A DNA stretch of 64,000 nt from Saprospiraceae bacterium (GCA_016722285.1 JADKGI010000001.1:1116001-1180000); one strand, 5' to 3'. Positions 35,108 to 45,146 are shown, numbered from the stretch's first letter. Program-made: numbers and translations. Notes: generated by a model from the letters alone, not told the origin.

Positions 35108-38100
35108 ACAGTTGTTTCAATGGGTAACTGAATAATAAAGTCACTACCTTCCCCTTCCACACTCTCCACCTTCATCTCCCCGCCATGCGCCTTTACAATA
35201 TCATAAGCAAGAGATAGTCCTAATCCTGTTCCCTGACCGGTGGGTTTGGTGGTGAAGAAAGGCTGAAAAATTTTGTCTTTGATGTGTTCAGGGATGCCGG
35301 AACCGTTGTCTTTTACAGAAATTAGTATTTGGCTGTTAGCTGATAGCTGGGTGGTGACGGTGACTTTTGGGCCATAGGCTAAATCTGTCAAATTCGCATC
35401 GCCCGATTGCCTTTCTAAATTTAACAGATTGGCTCTTTCGTTGACGGCGTAGAAGGCATTGGTGATCAGATTTAGGATGACACGTCCGATGTCTTGGGGT
35501 ACGATTTCTATTTTTGGTAAGTTGGGATCGAATTGAGTGACCATCTCTGCATTGAAAGTTTTGTCTTTGGCCCTTAGTCCGTGATAGGCCAACCGTAAAT
35601 ATTCGTCACACAGTTTGTTTATATCTGTGAGTTCTTTTTTGCCGGAGCTTGTGCGGCTATGTTGGAGCATGCCTTTTACAATGTCTGATGCGCGCTTTCC
35701 GTGGAGATTTATTTTTTCCTGATTGCTTTTTAAATCTTTCGTCAGATCTGTTATTAATTCTCTATCAAGATCTGGCTTTTTTATTTCATCTTCCAGTTCA
35801 CCAGCTAAATCTACTGAGAGTTCACTAAAATTATTGACGAAGTTCAAGGGGTTTTGAATCTCATGGGCAATACCGGCCGTTAGTTCTCCGAGGCTGGCCA
35901 TTTTTTCGGATTGGATGAGTTGGGATTGGGTGGATTTCAGGTTTTCGTGGGCTTTCCCCAAATCCTGATAGGCCTTCTCAATTTCTTTGGAGTGTTCCAG
36001 CTCTACTGCAAGCGCCTTTTCTCTTTCTTTTTTGACGGCTTTGGATTTTTGGAATTGGTGTAACTTCCATCCCGCATAAGATATCAACAACAGGTACATA
36101 CCATATGCCCAACAGGTACGCCACCAAGGTGGAAGAATCGTAATATATAAGGGATTTTTGATCTCAAACCATTGCTCGTCATCGATAGAGCTTTGTACTT
36201 TGAAGATATAGGTGCCCGGAGGCAAGTTGGTATAGGCGGCTTCTCGTTTTTTGTCCACGTATTGCCAGTCCAGATCGAATCCGACCAGCTGATACGCATA
36301 CTTTCTTTTGTCAGCATGCACCATATCCAATGCGGCATATTCAAGTGTAATGACATTCTGCTTATACTGAAGTGTGATGGCTTTGGTGATATTGATGTTA
36401 TGATGTAAAATAGAGTCGGGTCCATTAATCAAGACATCCTTATTATGCAATTTTAAATTGGTGATGAATAGTGGTGGAACAAATGTATCTACTTTAATTC
36501 TATCCGGAAAAATGCGGTTAAAACAATCTCCCGCAAATAGTAACGAGCCGTCAGCCATTTTTAAGCTGTTACTTTCATATGAACTTACAATTCCATCTGA
36601 TTTGTCAAAATTCAGGATTTTACCGGTTTTTGGGTTTATTTTAGAAAGACCTCTATCGGTGCCTACCCATATATCCTGAAAATCATCCACTAAAATATTT
36701 CTAACATTACCATCAGACAAGCCCTGTTTTGAAGTATAACATTTGAATTTTCCGGTCTTTTTGTCAAAACTATTGACCCCGCCGCCGAATGTAGCAATCC
36801 AAATGATGCCCGATGAATCCTGCGTGATCGTGGAGGTGGTATTAAAACTCAAGGCCGTAGTATCGCCAGGCATGGAAAGATAATGGATAAAACTATCCTG
36901 GTTATTTTTCTTTAAGTTTAAGCCATTCTGAGTGGAAATCCATAAGTCATCATCTCTGTCCTTAAATACATACCTGATATTTTCAGAGCTTAATGACAAG
37001 ACATCTTTTCCTGACGTATAGTGAGTTTCACTACCATCGAGTAGGTTCCATTTTAGAAGACCACGCCAGCCTCCTATCCAAAGGTCATCACCATTTTTGG
37101 TTATTCCAAATATAACACCTATAAGTTTGGATATTATGCCTATTTTCTCTATTGTATTACCTGATGATGGTAATCGGTAAAGAGTAACCTTATATGGATT
37201 TCTTTGTTGATGGGCTATCCAAGTATCTTTGTTTTTATCAGTATACATTCTTACATACTGAGATTTGTATATAATATTTGATGAGTCCAGTACAGATAAA
37301 AACGGATATCTGACACTAACCCGCTCAGCAATCTGATTTTCAAAATCCAGTAAAAAACCCAACCCTAACCCCGGATACATATGATTCCATTGGTTTACTA
37401 AAGGGGCAAACCATACAACTGAAATTTCATTGTTAGTTTTCAATTTATAAGTTTCAATACCCTGATCTCCAGTTGTTGAAGAATAAATTTTGTCTCCTGT
37501 AAACCATACACTCCCATTTTTTAACTTATGTGAACTATTGAGATAAAAGTCTTCATTTGCAATGCTATTGCTATATACCGGAGTAGAAAAAGTATTTTTA
37601 CTGATATCGTAGATTTCAAAAGATTTTTCAACGGATATATATATTTGACGATTATCTACGGCGAGCATGCTCAGAACGAATTCTTTCTTATTCGGGGAAG
37701 TTAAAACGTTAAGTTTTTTTAACTTATTATTATAACTATAGAAAATACCTAATTGATCAATGATATAGATTTTTTGATTGATCACCACTGGATTAATTAG
37801 CACATTAGACTTTGTTCCCAGTGTATCGTATCGAACCAACTTATCTTGATTTATATCAAAGTAGGATAATGTTTTATCAGATATCGTTAACATCCAAATT
37901 TGTCCATTCATTTTAAAAGTCCATGAAGATTTAATTTCTGGATAATATACTGTGGTTTCTGTTTTAGTGGAAAATACACAAAACTCCCCTTGTGTAGTTA
38001 TGTAAATCTTATCATGATAAAATAGTAAACTTTGAATTGTTTCAAGAGATTCCTTACCAGGAAATTTATCCTTGTATAGTGTAAATTTTCCGGTAGTTGG

Positions 38101-38466
38101 ATTGAGTTTTTGGAGGCCACCTCCAAAAACCCCGAACCAAATATTACCTTCATGATCTTCAGTTATGCCCGAAATCCAATTTCCTGCAATTTTATCAGGC
38201 TGAGTCGGATCATAAGCATAGTGAATGGTCTTGTAACCATCAAATTTGTAAAGTCCTGATAGAGATTGTATCCAAATGTAGCCTAGATGATCTTCAAAGA
38301 TTGCTTCAGGATCCAAAATATGTTCCAAACCTTTGACAGGCTGAAGATTGAATATTTTCTCCAGCTTTACTTCCTGAGCATATGAAGGATAGATGCAAAA
38401 GGAAAAAAAGCATGATGCGATGATTATACACCCATTTTTATAGAGTGAATTAAGAATTATTTTCAT
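35104..38466 (-). CDS. beta-propeller sensor histidine kinase
   Basis: A 1120-residue membrane sensor kinase. After the signal peptide (about 1-30) come propeller repeats to about 690 (EDHLGYIWIQSLSGLYKFDG, DSSGIIWIATFGGGVNSFD), a Y_Y_Y domain at about 705-775 (YAYQLVGFDLDWQYVDKKR, YTNLPPGTYIFKVQSS), a transmembrane helix at about 785-803, a coiled coil, HisKA with His868 (GIAHEIQNPLNFVNNFSEL) and an ATPase domain with DNGSGIPEHIKDKIFQPFFT and GTGLGLSLAYDIVKAHGGE. It ends in QLPIETTV. There is no receiver or DNA-binding domain, so a partner regulator must be elsewhere. The kinase core is almost the same, at DNA level too, as in the gene that overlaps it downstream (32889-35107). Confidence 0.9.
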   Translation of the reverse strand: MKIILNSLYKNGCIIIASCFFSFCIYPSYAQEVKLEKIFNLQPVKGLEHILDPEAIFEDHLGYIWIQSLSGLYKFDGYKTIHYAYDPTQPDKIAGNWISGITEDHEGNIWFGVFGGGLQKLNPTTGKFTLYKDKFPGKESLETIQSLLFYHDKIYITTQGEFCVFSTKTETTVYYPEIKSSWTFKMNGQIWMLTISDKTLSYFDINQDKLVRYDTLGTKSNVLINPVVINQKIYIIDQLGIFYSYNNKLKKLNVLTSPNKKEFVLSMLAVDNRQIYISVEKSFEIYDISKNTFSTPVYSNSIANEDFYLNSSHKLKNGSVWFTGDKIYSSTTGDQGIETYKLKTNNEISVVWFAPLVNQWNHMYPGLGLGFLLDFENQIAERVSVRYPFLSVLDSSNIIYKSQYVRMYTDKNKDTWIAHQQRNPYKVTLYRLPSSGNTIEKIGIISKLIGVIFGITKNGDDLWIGGWRGLLKWNLLDGSETHYTSGKDVLSLSSENIRYVFKDRDDDLWISTQNGLNLKKNNQDSFIHYLSMPGDTTALSFNTTSTITQDSSGIIWIATFGGGVNSFDKKTGKFKCYTSKQGLSDGNVRNILVDDFQDIWVGTDRGLSKINPKTGKILNFDKSDGIVSSYESNSLKMADGSLLFAGDCFNRIFPDRIKVDTFVPPLFITNLKLHNKDVLINGPDSILHHNINITKAITLQYKQNVITLEYAALDMVHADKRKYAYQLVGFDLDWQYVDKKREAAYTNLPPGTYIFKVQSSIDDEQWFEIKNPLYITILPPWWRTCWAYGMYLLLISYAGWKLHQFQKSKAVKKEREKALAVELEHSKEIEKAYQDLGKAHENLKSTQSQLIQSEKMASLGELTAGIAHEIQNPLNFVNNFSELSVDLAGELEDEIKKPDLDRELITDLTKDLKSNQEKINLHGKRASDIVKGMLQHSRTSSGKKELTDINKLCDEYLRLAYHGLRAKDKTFNAEMVTQFDPNLPKIEIVPQDIGRVILNLITNAFYAVNERANLLNLERQSGDANLTDLAYGPKVTVTTQLSANSQILISVKDNGSGIPEHIKDKIFQPFFTTKPTGQGTGLGLSLAYDIVKAHGGEMKVESVEGEGSDFIIQLPIETTV

Positions 38467-39124
38467 ATAAAAAAATTTTCATAGGGCGAATCAGCGTATA
38501 AATTTCAATATTTCCTTCAGCAATCAAACCACCTATTAAACTATAAGAATTCACATTTTTCATTTAGATTACGATTGCAATGTAAATATCATAATTGTTT
38601 TGAATGCAGAAATTAAATTGGTATAATATTTTTGTGTTATTGCAGGATATTTAATAAATATTTTATAATATCAATTACATTGAAACACCAGATTTATTGA
38701 TGATTGTCAGAAATCATATCAGATATCCAGGACTTTTATCATTTATTTGTAATATCGATTGCCAACAATGGACAAATTTTAATTACTAAGGAAAGTTGTC
38801 GATTAAAGAGATTAATATGACAGGGGCTCTTCTTTGAGTTTAAGAGATTCAAGTTCATTTCATACCCATAAATTGTTATATTCACCGATTGTCACGGATT
38901 ATAGGATAACCCAGATTTCAATTTCTATTGGTTGTTTTTATAATCTATGTAATCAATTAATCCCATTAATCCGTGATTCAGACGATTTCCCATCTGTGAT
39001 TCAGACAATTTGCCACTTGTGATCCCGACTAAAAAAATATCTTCTATTTTCGCACATAGGCCGTATATTACGCTCAATTTATTGATTTTTTAAATTTTTA
39101 TATTAAACCATTTTGCAAGCACTG
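38467..39124. other. 658-base intergenic region with repeat copy 3
   Basis: This gap separates the divergent kinase operon from the gene at 39125. The 38467-38880 part is AT-rich and shows nothing I can name. The 38884-39005 part holds repeat copy 3 and an extra repeat end. A TATTTTCG at 39045-39052 could be the -7 box of the next gene. Confidence 0.5.
38884..38983. repeat. palindromic repeat element, copy 3
   Basis: About 100 bp with the same ends (GTCACGGATT on the left, TTAATCCGTGATTCAGAC on the right) and the same loop (TTTCTATTGGTTGTTTTT) as copy 1. A further partial right end, CTGTGATTCAGAC, follows at 38993-39005. The left end lacks the outermost bases. Confidence 0.75.
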
Positions 39125-39847
39125 ATGGAACAATCATATAAGAATATTTCTTTCCTGTTTGTAGGTGTTTTTATTGTCATTTTTGCCGGATTTTATAAGA
39201 CCTATTTTGGGTTGTTTCCGACGTTCGACAAAGTGACGACCACACAGCATATCCATAGTGCACTTTTTATGATGTGGTTTGTGATGCTGATCGTACAACC
39301 TATGTTGATACGAATCAGAAATTACAAGTGGCATCGAATACTGGGTAAATTTTCTTATTTTTTAGTTCCGACATTGGTGGCTTCTATTTTTTATATTGCT
39401 AAGGGGTTTTACCAAAAGATGATATTGACTTTACCAGTTGAAGATGTTTTACCTATGTTGTTTGTTCCTTTTTATCAGATTATAGACTTTGTCGCTTTAT
39501 ATCTGCTCGCTATCTTTTATAAAAAATTCGCACCTTATCACATGCGCTATATGATTGCAACGTCACTGGCTATCGTAGGTGCTGCCGTACGTAGGATTTT
39601 TACCAAACTTATAGGTATGGGTGGTCCTGATGCTTTTCTTTATACCTTTATACTGACAGATGTGGTATTGATTGCTCTGATCATGTATGATATCAGATAT
39701 AAAAAAGACTGGAAGCCTTATTTTATTGCACTCATCATAATATCGTTATCTCAAATATCGTACTATCTGATACCCAATACTTCATTCTGGCAAAATGTTG
39801 TGGAGTGTTTGCTGATACATTTTTTTAAAAAAAATCAAAATTTATGA
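39125..39847 (+). CDS. multi-pass membrane protein
   Basis: A 240-residue protein with about six transmembrane helices and a few histidines near the membrane (TTTQHIHSALFMMWFVML, NYKWHRILGKFSYFLV, APYHMRYMIATSLAIVG). The pattern HIHSALF...W.RILGKF is common among uncharacterised Bacteroidota membrane proteins; it resembles DUF2306-like, possibly haem-linked proteins, which is only a suggestion. I start it at ATG 39125 (MEQSYKNISFLF), as the TTG at 39113 is less likely. It is followed by an esterase gene after 2 bases if that gene begins at 39850. Confidence 0.7.
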   Translation: MEQSYKNISFLFVGVFIVIFAGFYKTYFGLFPTFDKVTTTQHIHSALFMMWFVMLIVQPMLIRIRNYKWHRILGKFSYFLVPTLVASIFYIAKGFYQKMILTLPVEDVLPMLFVPFYQIIDFVALYLLAIFYKKFAPYHMRYMIATSLAIVGAAVRRIFTKLIGMGGPDAFLYTFILTDVVLIALIMYDIRYKKDWKPYFIALIIISLSQISYYLIPNTSFWQNVVECLLIHFFKKNQNL

Positions 39848-39849
39848 AC

Positions 39850-41099
39850 ATGAAAAATTTAAAATTCATTTCGCTTTGCTGCTCGTATTTATTACTCAGA
39901 TCCATTGCAAGGCTCAAACCAAAAACGATGTGGTTATTGGTACAATTGACTCTATCGAATCAAAAATATTAGGTGAGCAAAGAAAAGTCTGGGTTTATGT
40001 TCCTGACCAGGGTGGAAATGAAATATTTAGCAGACAGCGTTATCCTGTTGTTTATTTATTGGATGGCGATGCCCATTTTTATTCAGTAGTGGGCATGATT
40101 CAACAATTGAGCAGCGTCAATGGCAATATGATTTGCCCAAAGATGATTGTGGTGGGCATTCCTAACACAGACAGAACCAGAGACTTAACACCGACCCATG
40201 TAGATGCCGACCCTCCTTATTTGGACAGTACTTTTGCTAAAACTTCAGGAGGTGGCGAAAACTTTATTGCTTTTATTGAGAAAGAATTGATGCCACATAT
40301 AGAGGCAAAATACCCAACTGAACCCTATAAAATGCTCATAGGTCATTCTTTCGGAGGCTTAGCCGTGATGCAAACTTTTATTAATCACACAGACTTGTTT
40401 AATGCTTATATCTGCATTGACCCGAGTATGTGGTGGGATAAGCAAAGGCTATTAAAACAAACGAAACAGGTTTTAGGGGAAAGGAAGTTTGAAGGAAAAT
40501 CGCTGTTTTTGGGTATTGCCAATACAATGGACGAAGGAATGGACTTAACAAAAGTCCAAAAAGATACGACAGGGGATACAAAACATATCCGTTCAATATT
40601 AGAATTGCAGGCTCATTTTGAGAATAACAAGCAAAATGGTTTAAAATATAGTAGTAAATATTATAGCGAAGATTCGCATGGGTCGGTACCCCTCATTGCT
40701 GAATATGATGCTTTGCATTTCATATTTGATTTTTACCCCTTGAAATTTTCCAATAAAGATTTTATGGATTCAACAAGTGCTTTGGTTGATAAATATGTGA
40801 ACCATTTTGCCCAAATTTCAGAAAAAATGGGCTTTAAAGTAAAGCCTGATGAAGGAGAAATAAATTATATGGGTTATGAAGCATTGAGAAGTAAATTCTA
40901 TAAAAAAGCAGAACGTTTTTTCAAGCTCAATGTGGAAAATCACCCTGAAAGTTTTAATGTTTATGACTCATATGGCGATTACTTTATTGACAAAAAGGAC
41001 ACAGCAAATGCCATTATTCAATTGAAAAAAGCCTTAAGTATTAAGGAAAATGAAGGTTCCAGGCAAAAATTGAATAACCTTGAAACTGGTAACAAATAA
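39850..41099 (+). CDS. exported alpha/beta-hydrolase (esterase D-like) with C-terminal TPR
   Basis: A secreted hydrolase of about 416 residues. The uninterrupted frame is 39876-41099, but a signal peptide (MKNLKF...HFALLLVFITQIHCKAQ) is restored if one T is added to the TT at 39865-39866 so that ATG 39850 is in frame; otherwise a TTG at 39876 would have to be used. The catalytic fold has VVYLLDGDAHFYSVVG, the nucleophile elbow in MLIGHSFGGLAVMQTF, and a late Asp/His pair (YYSEDSHGSVPLI). Relatives include enterobactin and ferri-siderophore esterases. A C-terminal TPR-like segment (ERFFKLNVENHPESFNVYDS) is typical of this group. Substrate unknown. Confidence 0.82.
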
Positions 41100-41176
41100 G
41101 AGTCTACGCCCTTCATTTTAGTAGGCCGTAATTGTTTAGGTATGATCATTTTCAATCAAAAAATTAAATTTTAGTC

Positions 41177-41671
41177 ATGAAAAAAAATCAAATTCTTTCT
41201 ATCCTTATCATCATCCCCTTTCTGGGTTTAGCACAAAGCAAGCCGTTTGAAGCATTTAAAAAATATCCTTTCCCAACAGAATTAACTGCATCAGCAAGTG
41301 GGTCTAAAATTGCCTGGGCATTTGATGAGCAGGGAAAACGGAATGTGTATGTTGCCGAAGGTGGCGACTTTAAAGCACGAAAACTCACCAATTCTACAAA
41401 TGATGATGGGCAGGAGATAACCAGTATTTCTATTTCAGAAGATGGTAATTGGGTCGTATTTGTTCGAGGGGGTGACCACGGAAGCAATTGGGATGAGAAT
41501 CTGCCTGTCAATCCCACTGCCGACCCAATACCTGTTGATGTGAAAATAACAAGGTATGCCGTTCAAAGGTGGAGAAGAAGTCAATGGTTGAAGGCGACGA
41601 TCCCGTCATTTCGCCCAATAGTAAACAGATTGCGTTTATCAAAGGTGGGCAGGTGTGGACAGCGCCAATAG
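41177..41671 (+). CDS. S9 prolyl-oligopeptidase family, N-terminal piece (frameshifted)
   Basis: This is the 5' part of one S9 peptidase gene spanning 41177-43287. It begins at ATG 41177 with a signal peptide (NQILSILIIIPFLGLAQSK) and reads as the start of the propeller domain: TELTASASGSKIAWAFDEQG, then SISISEDGNWVVFVRGGDHG and NPTADPIPVDVKI. After 41554 the frame is wrong (RWRRSQW...). A short correct stretch, MPFKGGEE, lies in a different frame at about 41555-41575. The true protein continues in the 41569-43287 frame. Two indels about 50 bases apart are needed, or a rearrangement. Confidence 0.75.
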   Translation: MKKNQILSILIIIPFLGLAQSKPFEAFKKYPFPTELTASASGSKIAWAFDEQGKRNVYVAEGGDFKARKLTNSTNDDGQEITSISISEDGNWVVFVRGGDHGSNWDENLPVNPTADPIPVDVKITRYAVQRWRRSQWLKATIPSFRPIVNRLRLSKVGRCGQRQ

Positions 41672-43287
41672 ATAGTATAAATTTAGCCAAGATCTTATTT
41701 AAAACAAGGGGAACTGTCAGTTCATTATCATGGAGTCCTGATGGTCATTCATTGCTTTTTGTCTCCAACAGGGGCGACCATTCCATCATCGGTATTTATA
41801 AAAACGCAACCACACCTATCCAATGGATCGCACCCTCTTTTAGTTTCGATTTTTCACCCAAATGGTCTCCGGATGGAAATAGCATCGTCTTTGTAAGAAG
41901 ACCAGGAAGTGGCGGCTCGCCTGATTCATTATTGACAAAAAAACATGATCCATGGAGTATCTATACAGTAAATATAGCAACTAACAAAGCGATACTTTTA
42001 TGGAAAGCACCCATTACTTTGCGAGGATCTTTGCCTACTACACATGGTTCTGTCAATTTGCACTGGGCAGCTGGCGATAGGATTGTGTTTTTATCTTATC
42101 AGGATGGGTGGCCGCATCTGTATTCCATAGCATCTACCGGGGGAAAAGAAATATTACTCACACCAGGCAATTTTATGTGTGAACATATCCAATTGAGTGC
42201 TGATAAAAAATACCTGACGTTTAGTGCCAATACAGGCAATGATAAACTTGATATCGAAAGAAGACACGCTGCCATGGTGAGTGTTGAGAAAGCAGATATG
42301 CAGGTATTGACCCAAGGTAGTGGCCTGGAATGGACACCCGTTTTGATTAATAAGGGGAATACAGTAGCATTTTTAAGTGCCACCGCTCAGCAATCGCCAT
42401 TAACTGCAACTATGAATTTGAATGGTTCAGATAAAGGTAAAATCAGATTAATTGGAACAGATTTAGTACCTGCCGATTTCCCAAAGGAAAAATTAGTAAC
42501 CCCCAGGCAGGTCATTTTCACCGCTTCCGACGGCGTCATTGTGCACGCAGACTTATTTGAACAACCAGGTGGCGCAGCAAAAAAGCCTGCCATAGTTTAC
42601 ATACATGGCGGTCCACCAAGGCAAATGCTGCTGGGGTGGAATTATTCTGATTATTATTCAAATGCGTATGCTTCCAATCAATATCTGGCCAGTTTGGGAT
42701 TTGTTGTATTATCTGTCAATTATCGCCTGGGCATTGGCTACGGATATGAGTTTCATCAAGCGCCCGATTGTGGGATAAGAGGAGCCTCGGAGTATTTAGA
42801 TATTAAAGCTGCCGGCCAATGGTTACAAAAACAAAACTTTGTGGATGCCAAGAAAATTGGTGTTTATGGCGGTTCATATGGCGGATATCTGACAGCGATG
42901 GCATTGGCTAAAGACTCAGAAATCTTTGCAGCAGGTGTAGATATACATGGCGTTCATGATTGGGGCGTTAGTTCTTCATTAATGACCCGATATACCAATA
43001 AAACAGAAAAAGCACCTGATTATGAGAAAGCCATTGAGGTGGCCTGGCTCTCATCTCCCGTATCGGCAATGGACACCTGGAAATCTCCCGTATTGATTAT
43101 ACATGGTGATGATGATAGAAATGTACGCTTTAACCAAAGCACCGATTTGGTCAGTCGTTTAGAAGAAAAAGGTATTCCTTATGAGACTCTGATGATTGTA
43201 GATGACACCCATCATTGGATGAAATGGAGCAATGCTGTAACTGTTTATAATGCAGTGGCCGAATATTTTGTAAAGAAGTTTAAGTAG
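41569..43287 (+). CDS. S9 prolyl-oligopeptidase family, main piece with catalytic domain
   Basis: This is the larger, 3' part of the broken S9 gene. Correct sequence begins around SMVEGDDPVISPNSKQIAFI. The propeller continues to about 42500 (SWSPDGHSLLFVSNRGDHSI, WSPDGNSIVFVRRPG). The hydrolase domain has HGGPPRQMLLGWNYSDYY, the nucleophile in GVYGGSYGGYLTAMALAK, the Asp in LIIHGDDDRNVRF, and the His in VDDTHHWMKW. The full protein of about 700 residues would be exported and cleave oligopeptides or act as an acylaminoacyl-peptidase or dipeptidyl-peptidase relative. In this assembly the enzyme has no proper start of its own. Confidence 0.85.
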   Translation: MEKKSMVEGDDPVISPNSKQIAFIKGGQVWTAPIDSINLAKILFKTRGTVSSLSWSPDGHSLLFVSNRGDHSIIGIYKNATTPIQWIAPSFSFDFSPKWSPDGNSIVFVRRPGSGGSPDSLLTKKHDPWSIYTVNIATNKAILLWKAPITLRGSLPTTHGSVNLHWAAGDRIVFLSYQDGWPHLYSIASTGGKEILLTPGNFMCEHIQLSADKKYLTFSANTGNDKLDIERRHAAMVSVEKADMQVLTQGSGLEWTPVLINKGNTVAFLSATAQQSPLTATMNLNGSDKGKIRLIGTDLVPADFPKEKLVTPRQVIFTASDGVIVHADLFEQPGGAAKKPAIVYIHGGPPRQMLLGWNYSDYYSNAYASNQYLASLGFVVLSVNYRLGIGYGYEFHQAPDCGIRGASEYLDIKAAGQWLQKQNFVDAKKIGVYGGSYGGYLTAMALAKDSEIFAAGVDIHGVHDWGVSSSLMTRYTNKTEKAPDYEKAIEVAWLSSPVSAMDTWKSPVLIIHGDDDRNVRFNQSTDLVSRLEEKGIPYETLMIVDDTHHWMKWSNAVTVYNAVAEYFVKKFK

Positions 43288-43418
43288 AGTTTACATCTTT
43301 TTTGGAGAAATTTGACCCAGTGGTTTATATGCTTTCACTACTTCTTTGTTTTTTAGTAAAAAATCAATATTTGGATATGAAGGTTTTGCTTTTGAAAAAT
43401 AAATACAAACCTGAATAA

Positions 43419-44207
43419 ATGATGGAAGAAAATAAAAATATCTCCGACAAAGAGTCTGCAGGAAGCGGACAATCGTTGGTATTGACTTCAATTTTGAAGA
43501 GAAACTGGACATCATATATCAAGGAATTCCTGATGCTTTTTCTGGCTGTATTCTGCGGATTTCTTGCTGAAAACTATAGGGATAATCTCAGTGAAAAACA
43601 AAGAGAAAAGCAGTTTATCTTGTCCTACATCGAAGATTTAAAAGTGGATACAGCCACCATCCATGCCAACTTGATTTTTCAAAAAAAGAAAAGAGAACAA
43701 TTGGACTCATTGACTTATCTCCTCCGTGAGCAAAAGATAAAGGGCTATGAATCTGAACTCTATTATCTGGGTAGATTATTAGTAAGAACTTCCAGGTTTC
43801 AAAGCAACGACAGAACGATCTCTCAATTAAAATCTTCAGGTTCTTTACGGTTAATCAGAAATGAAAATGCGGCAGACAGCATCATTTCTTATCAAAAACT
43901 GGTAGATATTATTATGACAAACATTGACGATGAGCGTTTCGAAAGAAGAGCTGCAGACCCTATGCTAACCAAGATGTACAACCCTTTTGTGTTTAATAGT
44001 ATGTTGGATGAATTTAACAACATTCAGAAACCTATTGGAAACCCTATGTTAAGGTCCTACGATCCTGCTATTCAACAAGACCTTGCATATATTATCAATC
44101 AATTGAAAGGAAGTAATATTATCATTTCCACAAGATTGAAATTGTTGCAAGAAAGAGCCAATAATGCTATCCTTTTTTTACAAAAGGAATATCAACTCGC
44201 AGAATAG
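43419..44207 (+). CDS. DUF6090-like membrane-anchored protein
   Basis: A 262-residue protein with a basic N-terminus, one transmembrane helix (YIKEFLMLFLAVFCGFLAEN, about residues 31-50) and a long cytosolic or periplasmic helical part (SEKQREKQFILSYIEDLKVD, HANLIFQKKKREQLDSLTYL). This arrangement (KKNW..Y.KEF.MLFLAVF.GF.AEN.R) is typical of the DUF6090 family in Bacteroidota, whose role is unknown. It starts at ATG 43419 or the next codon. A truncated paralogue follows after 3 bases. Confidence 0.75.
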   Translation: MMEENKNISDKESAGSGQSLVLTSILKRNWTSYIKEFLMLFLAVFCGFLAENYRDNLSEKQREKQFILSYIEDLKVDTATIHANLIFQKKKREQLDSLTYLLREQKIKGYESELYYLGRLLVRTSRFQSNDRTISQLKSSGSLRLIRNENAADSIISYQKLVDIIMTNIDDERFERRAADPMLTKMYNPFVFNSMLDEFNNIQKPIGNPMLRSYDPAIQQDLAYIINQLKGSNIIISTRLKLLQERANNAILFLQKEYQLAE

Positions 44208-44210
44208 ACC

Positions 44211-44462
44211 ATGGAAGAAAAACAAAACTTAGAGCAACAAAATCCACCTGCAGAATCCCCCATCATCATTGCCGCCCCAAAGAAAAAATGGAGCTTTTAC
44301 ATCAAGGAGTTCATCATGCTTTTTCTGGCTGAATTCTGCAGATTTATATACCAATGCAAGTGCAAGAATTGTGCCGGAGATGATGCTAAATTTTGCTTTT
44401 ATATCGTGAAATTATTTACATTTGCCTTCATCGGTTTGGGACTTTGCGATTGTTGGGAATGA
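44211..44462 (+). pseudogene. truncated DUF6090 paralogue
   Basis: An 83-codon frame whose first 45 residues (KKKWSFYIKEFIMLFLAEF) match the membrane anchor of the preceding DUF6090 gene, also at DNA level. After FCRFIYQ it diverges into an unrelated Cys-rich tail (CKCKNCAGDDAKFCFY) that ends at a stop. Normal members have about 250 residues. The simplest view is a duplicated gene whose 3' part was replaced. The tail was not recognised. Confidence 0.6.
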
Positions 44463-44603
44463 GAAATAATAAACGTTCAATATATCACGAAAGATTAATA
44501 GATTTCTAAAGCTAAAATTTAGCACAAAAGCATCATAAAATCGATTTAACAGTTAACGGATATTTGATAAGTTAACGGTTATTAGATATTTTCTTTTGTC
44601 TGT

Positions 44604-45146
44604 TTACTCATTCCTTTTTTCCAATTCTATTATAACAGCTTTCAACATTGCCGGAACAATTAGTTTGTGAAATGGACGGATTATTAAAAAATATAAACGC
44701 CCAAACCAATTATTGAAATCTACAGTTGTTGAGATAGTCAGGTTCTTAATATTATGTTCCTTTTTTTGATTTAAAAACAATGAAATCCTGAAATTCAAAT
44801 GTTTATCATCTTCACCTAAAATGACTTCGCTTTCCGTTTTAGCAAATACTTTGAATGGTCCGATTTGCTCACCTGGCTCACATTTGAAGTTGTCAAGTTG
44901 TCTTTTTCTGTCGGCAATATCACCTGAAATTTTTAATCCAAATATAGATACAACTTTATCTCTTAATGTCATCAGTTTTTCAACCCATTTTGGACTGCTT
45001 GTAAAAAATGCTTTCCCTATGTCAACCGGATTAAATTTGTAATCATTGTCATTAAGATCACCCTCAAAACTATCAACATAGTTGTACCCTGTGCGAGACA
45101 CATTAAGTATGGATTTTTCAGGTAAAGTTGTTTTCCTTATTTTCAT
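44604..45146 (-). CDS. DUF2867-like protein
   Basis: A protein of about 180 residues. I start it at ATG 45146 (MKIRKTTLPEKSILNV). It reads as a DUF2867-type beta-rich domain: YVDSFEGDLND, IGKAFFTSSPKWVEKLMTLRD, GPFKVFAKTESEVILGEDDKHLNFRI (in part), and NNWFGRLYFLIIRPFHKLIV with a hydrophobic stretch near the C-terminus. DUF2867 has no known activity; it resembles START/polyketide-cyclase folds. The gene is 63 bases after the next minus-strand gene's stop and could be in the same transcript. Confidence 0.75.
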   Translation of the reverse strand: MKIRKTTLPEKSILNVSRTGYNYVDSFEGDLNDNDYKFNPVDIGKAFFTSSPKWVEKLMTLRDKVVSIFGLKISGDIADRKRQLDNFKCEPGEQIGPFKVFAKTESEVILGEDDKHLNFRISLFLNQKKEHNIKNLTISTTVDFNNWFGRLYFLIIRPFHKLIVPAMLKAVIIELEKRNE

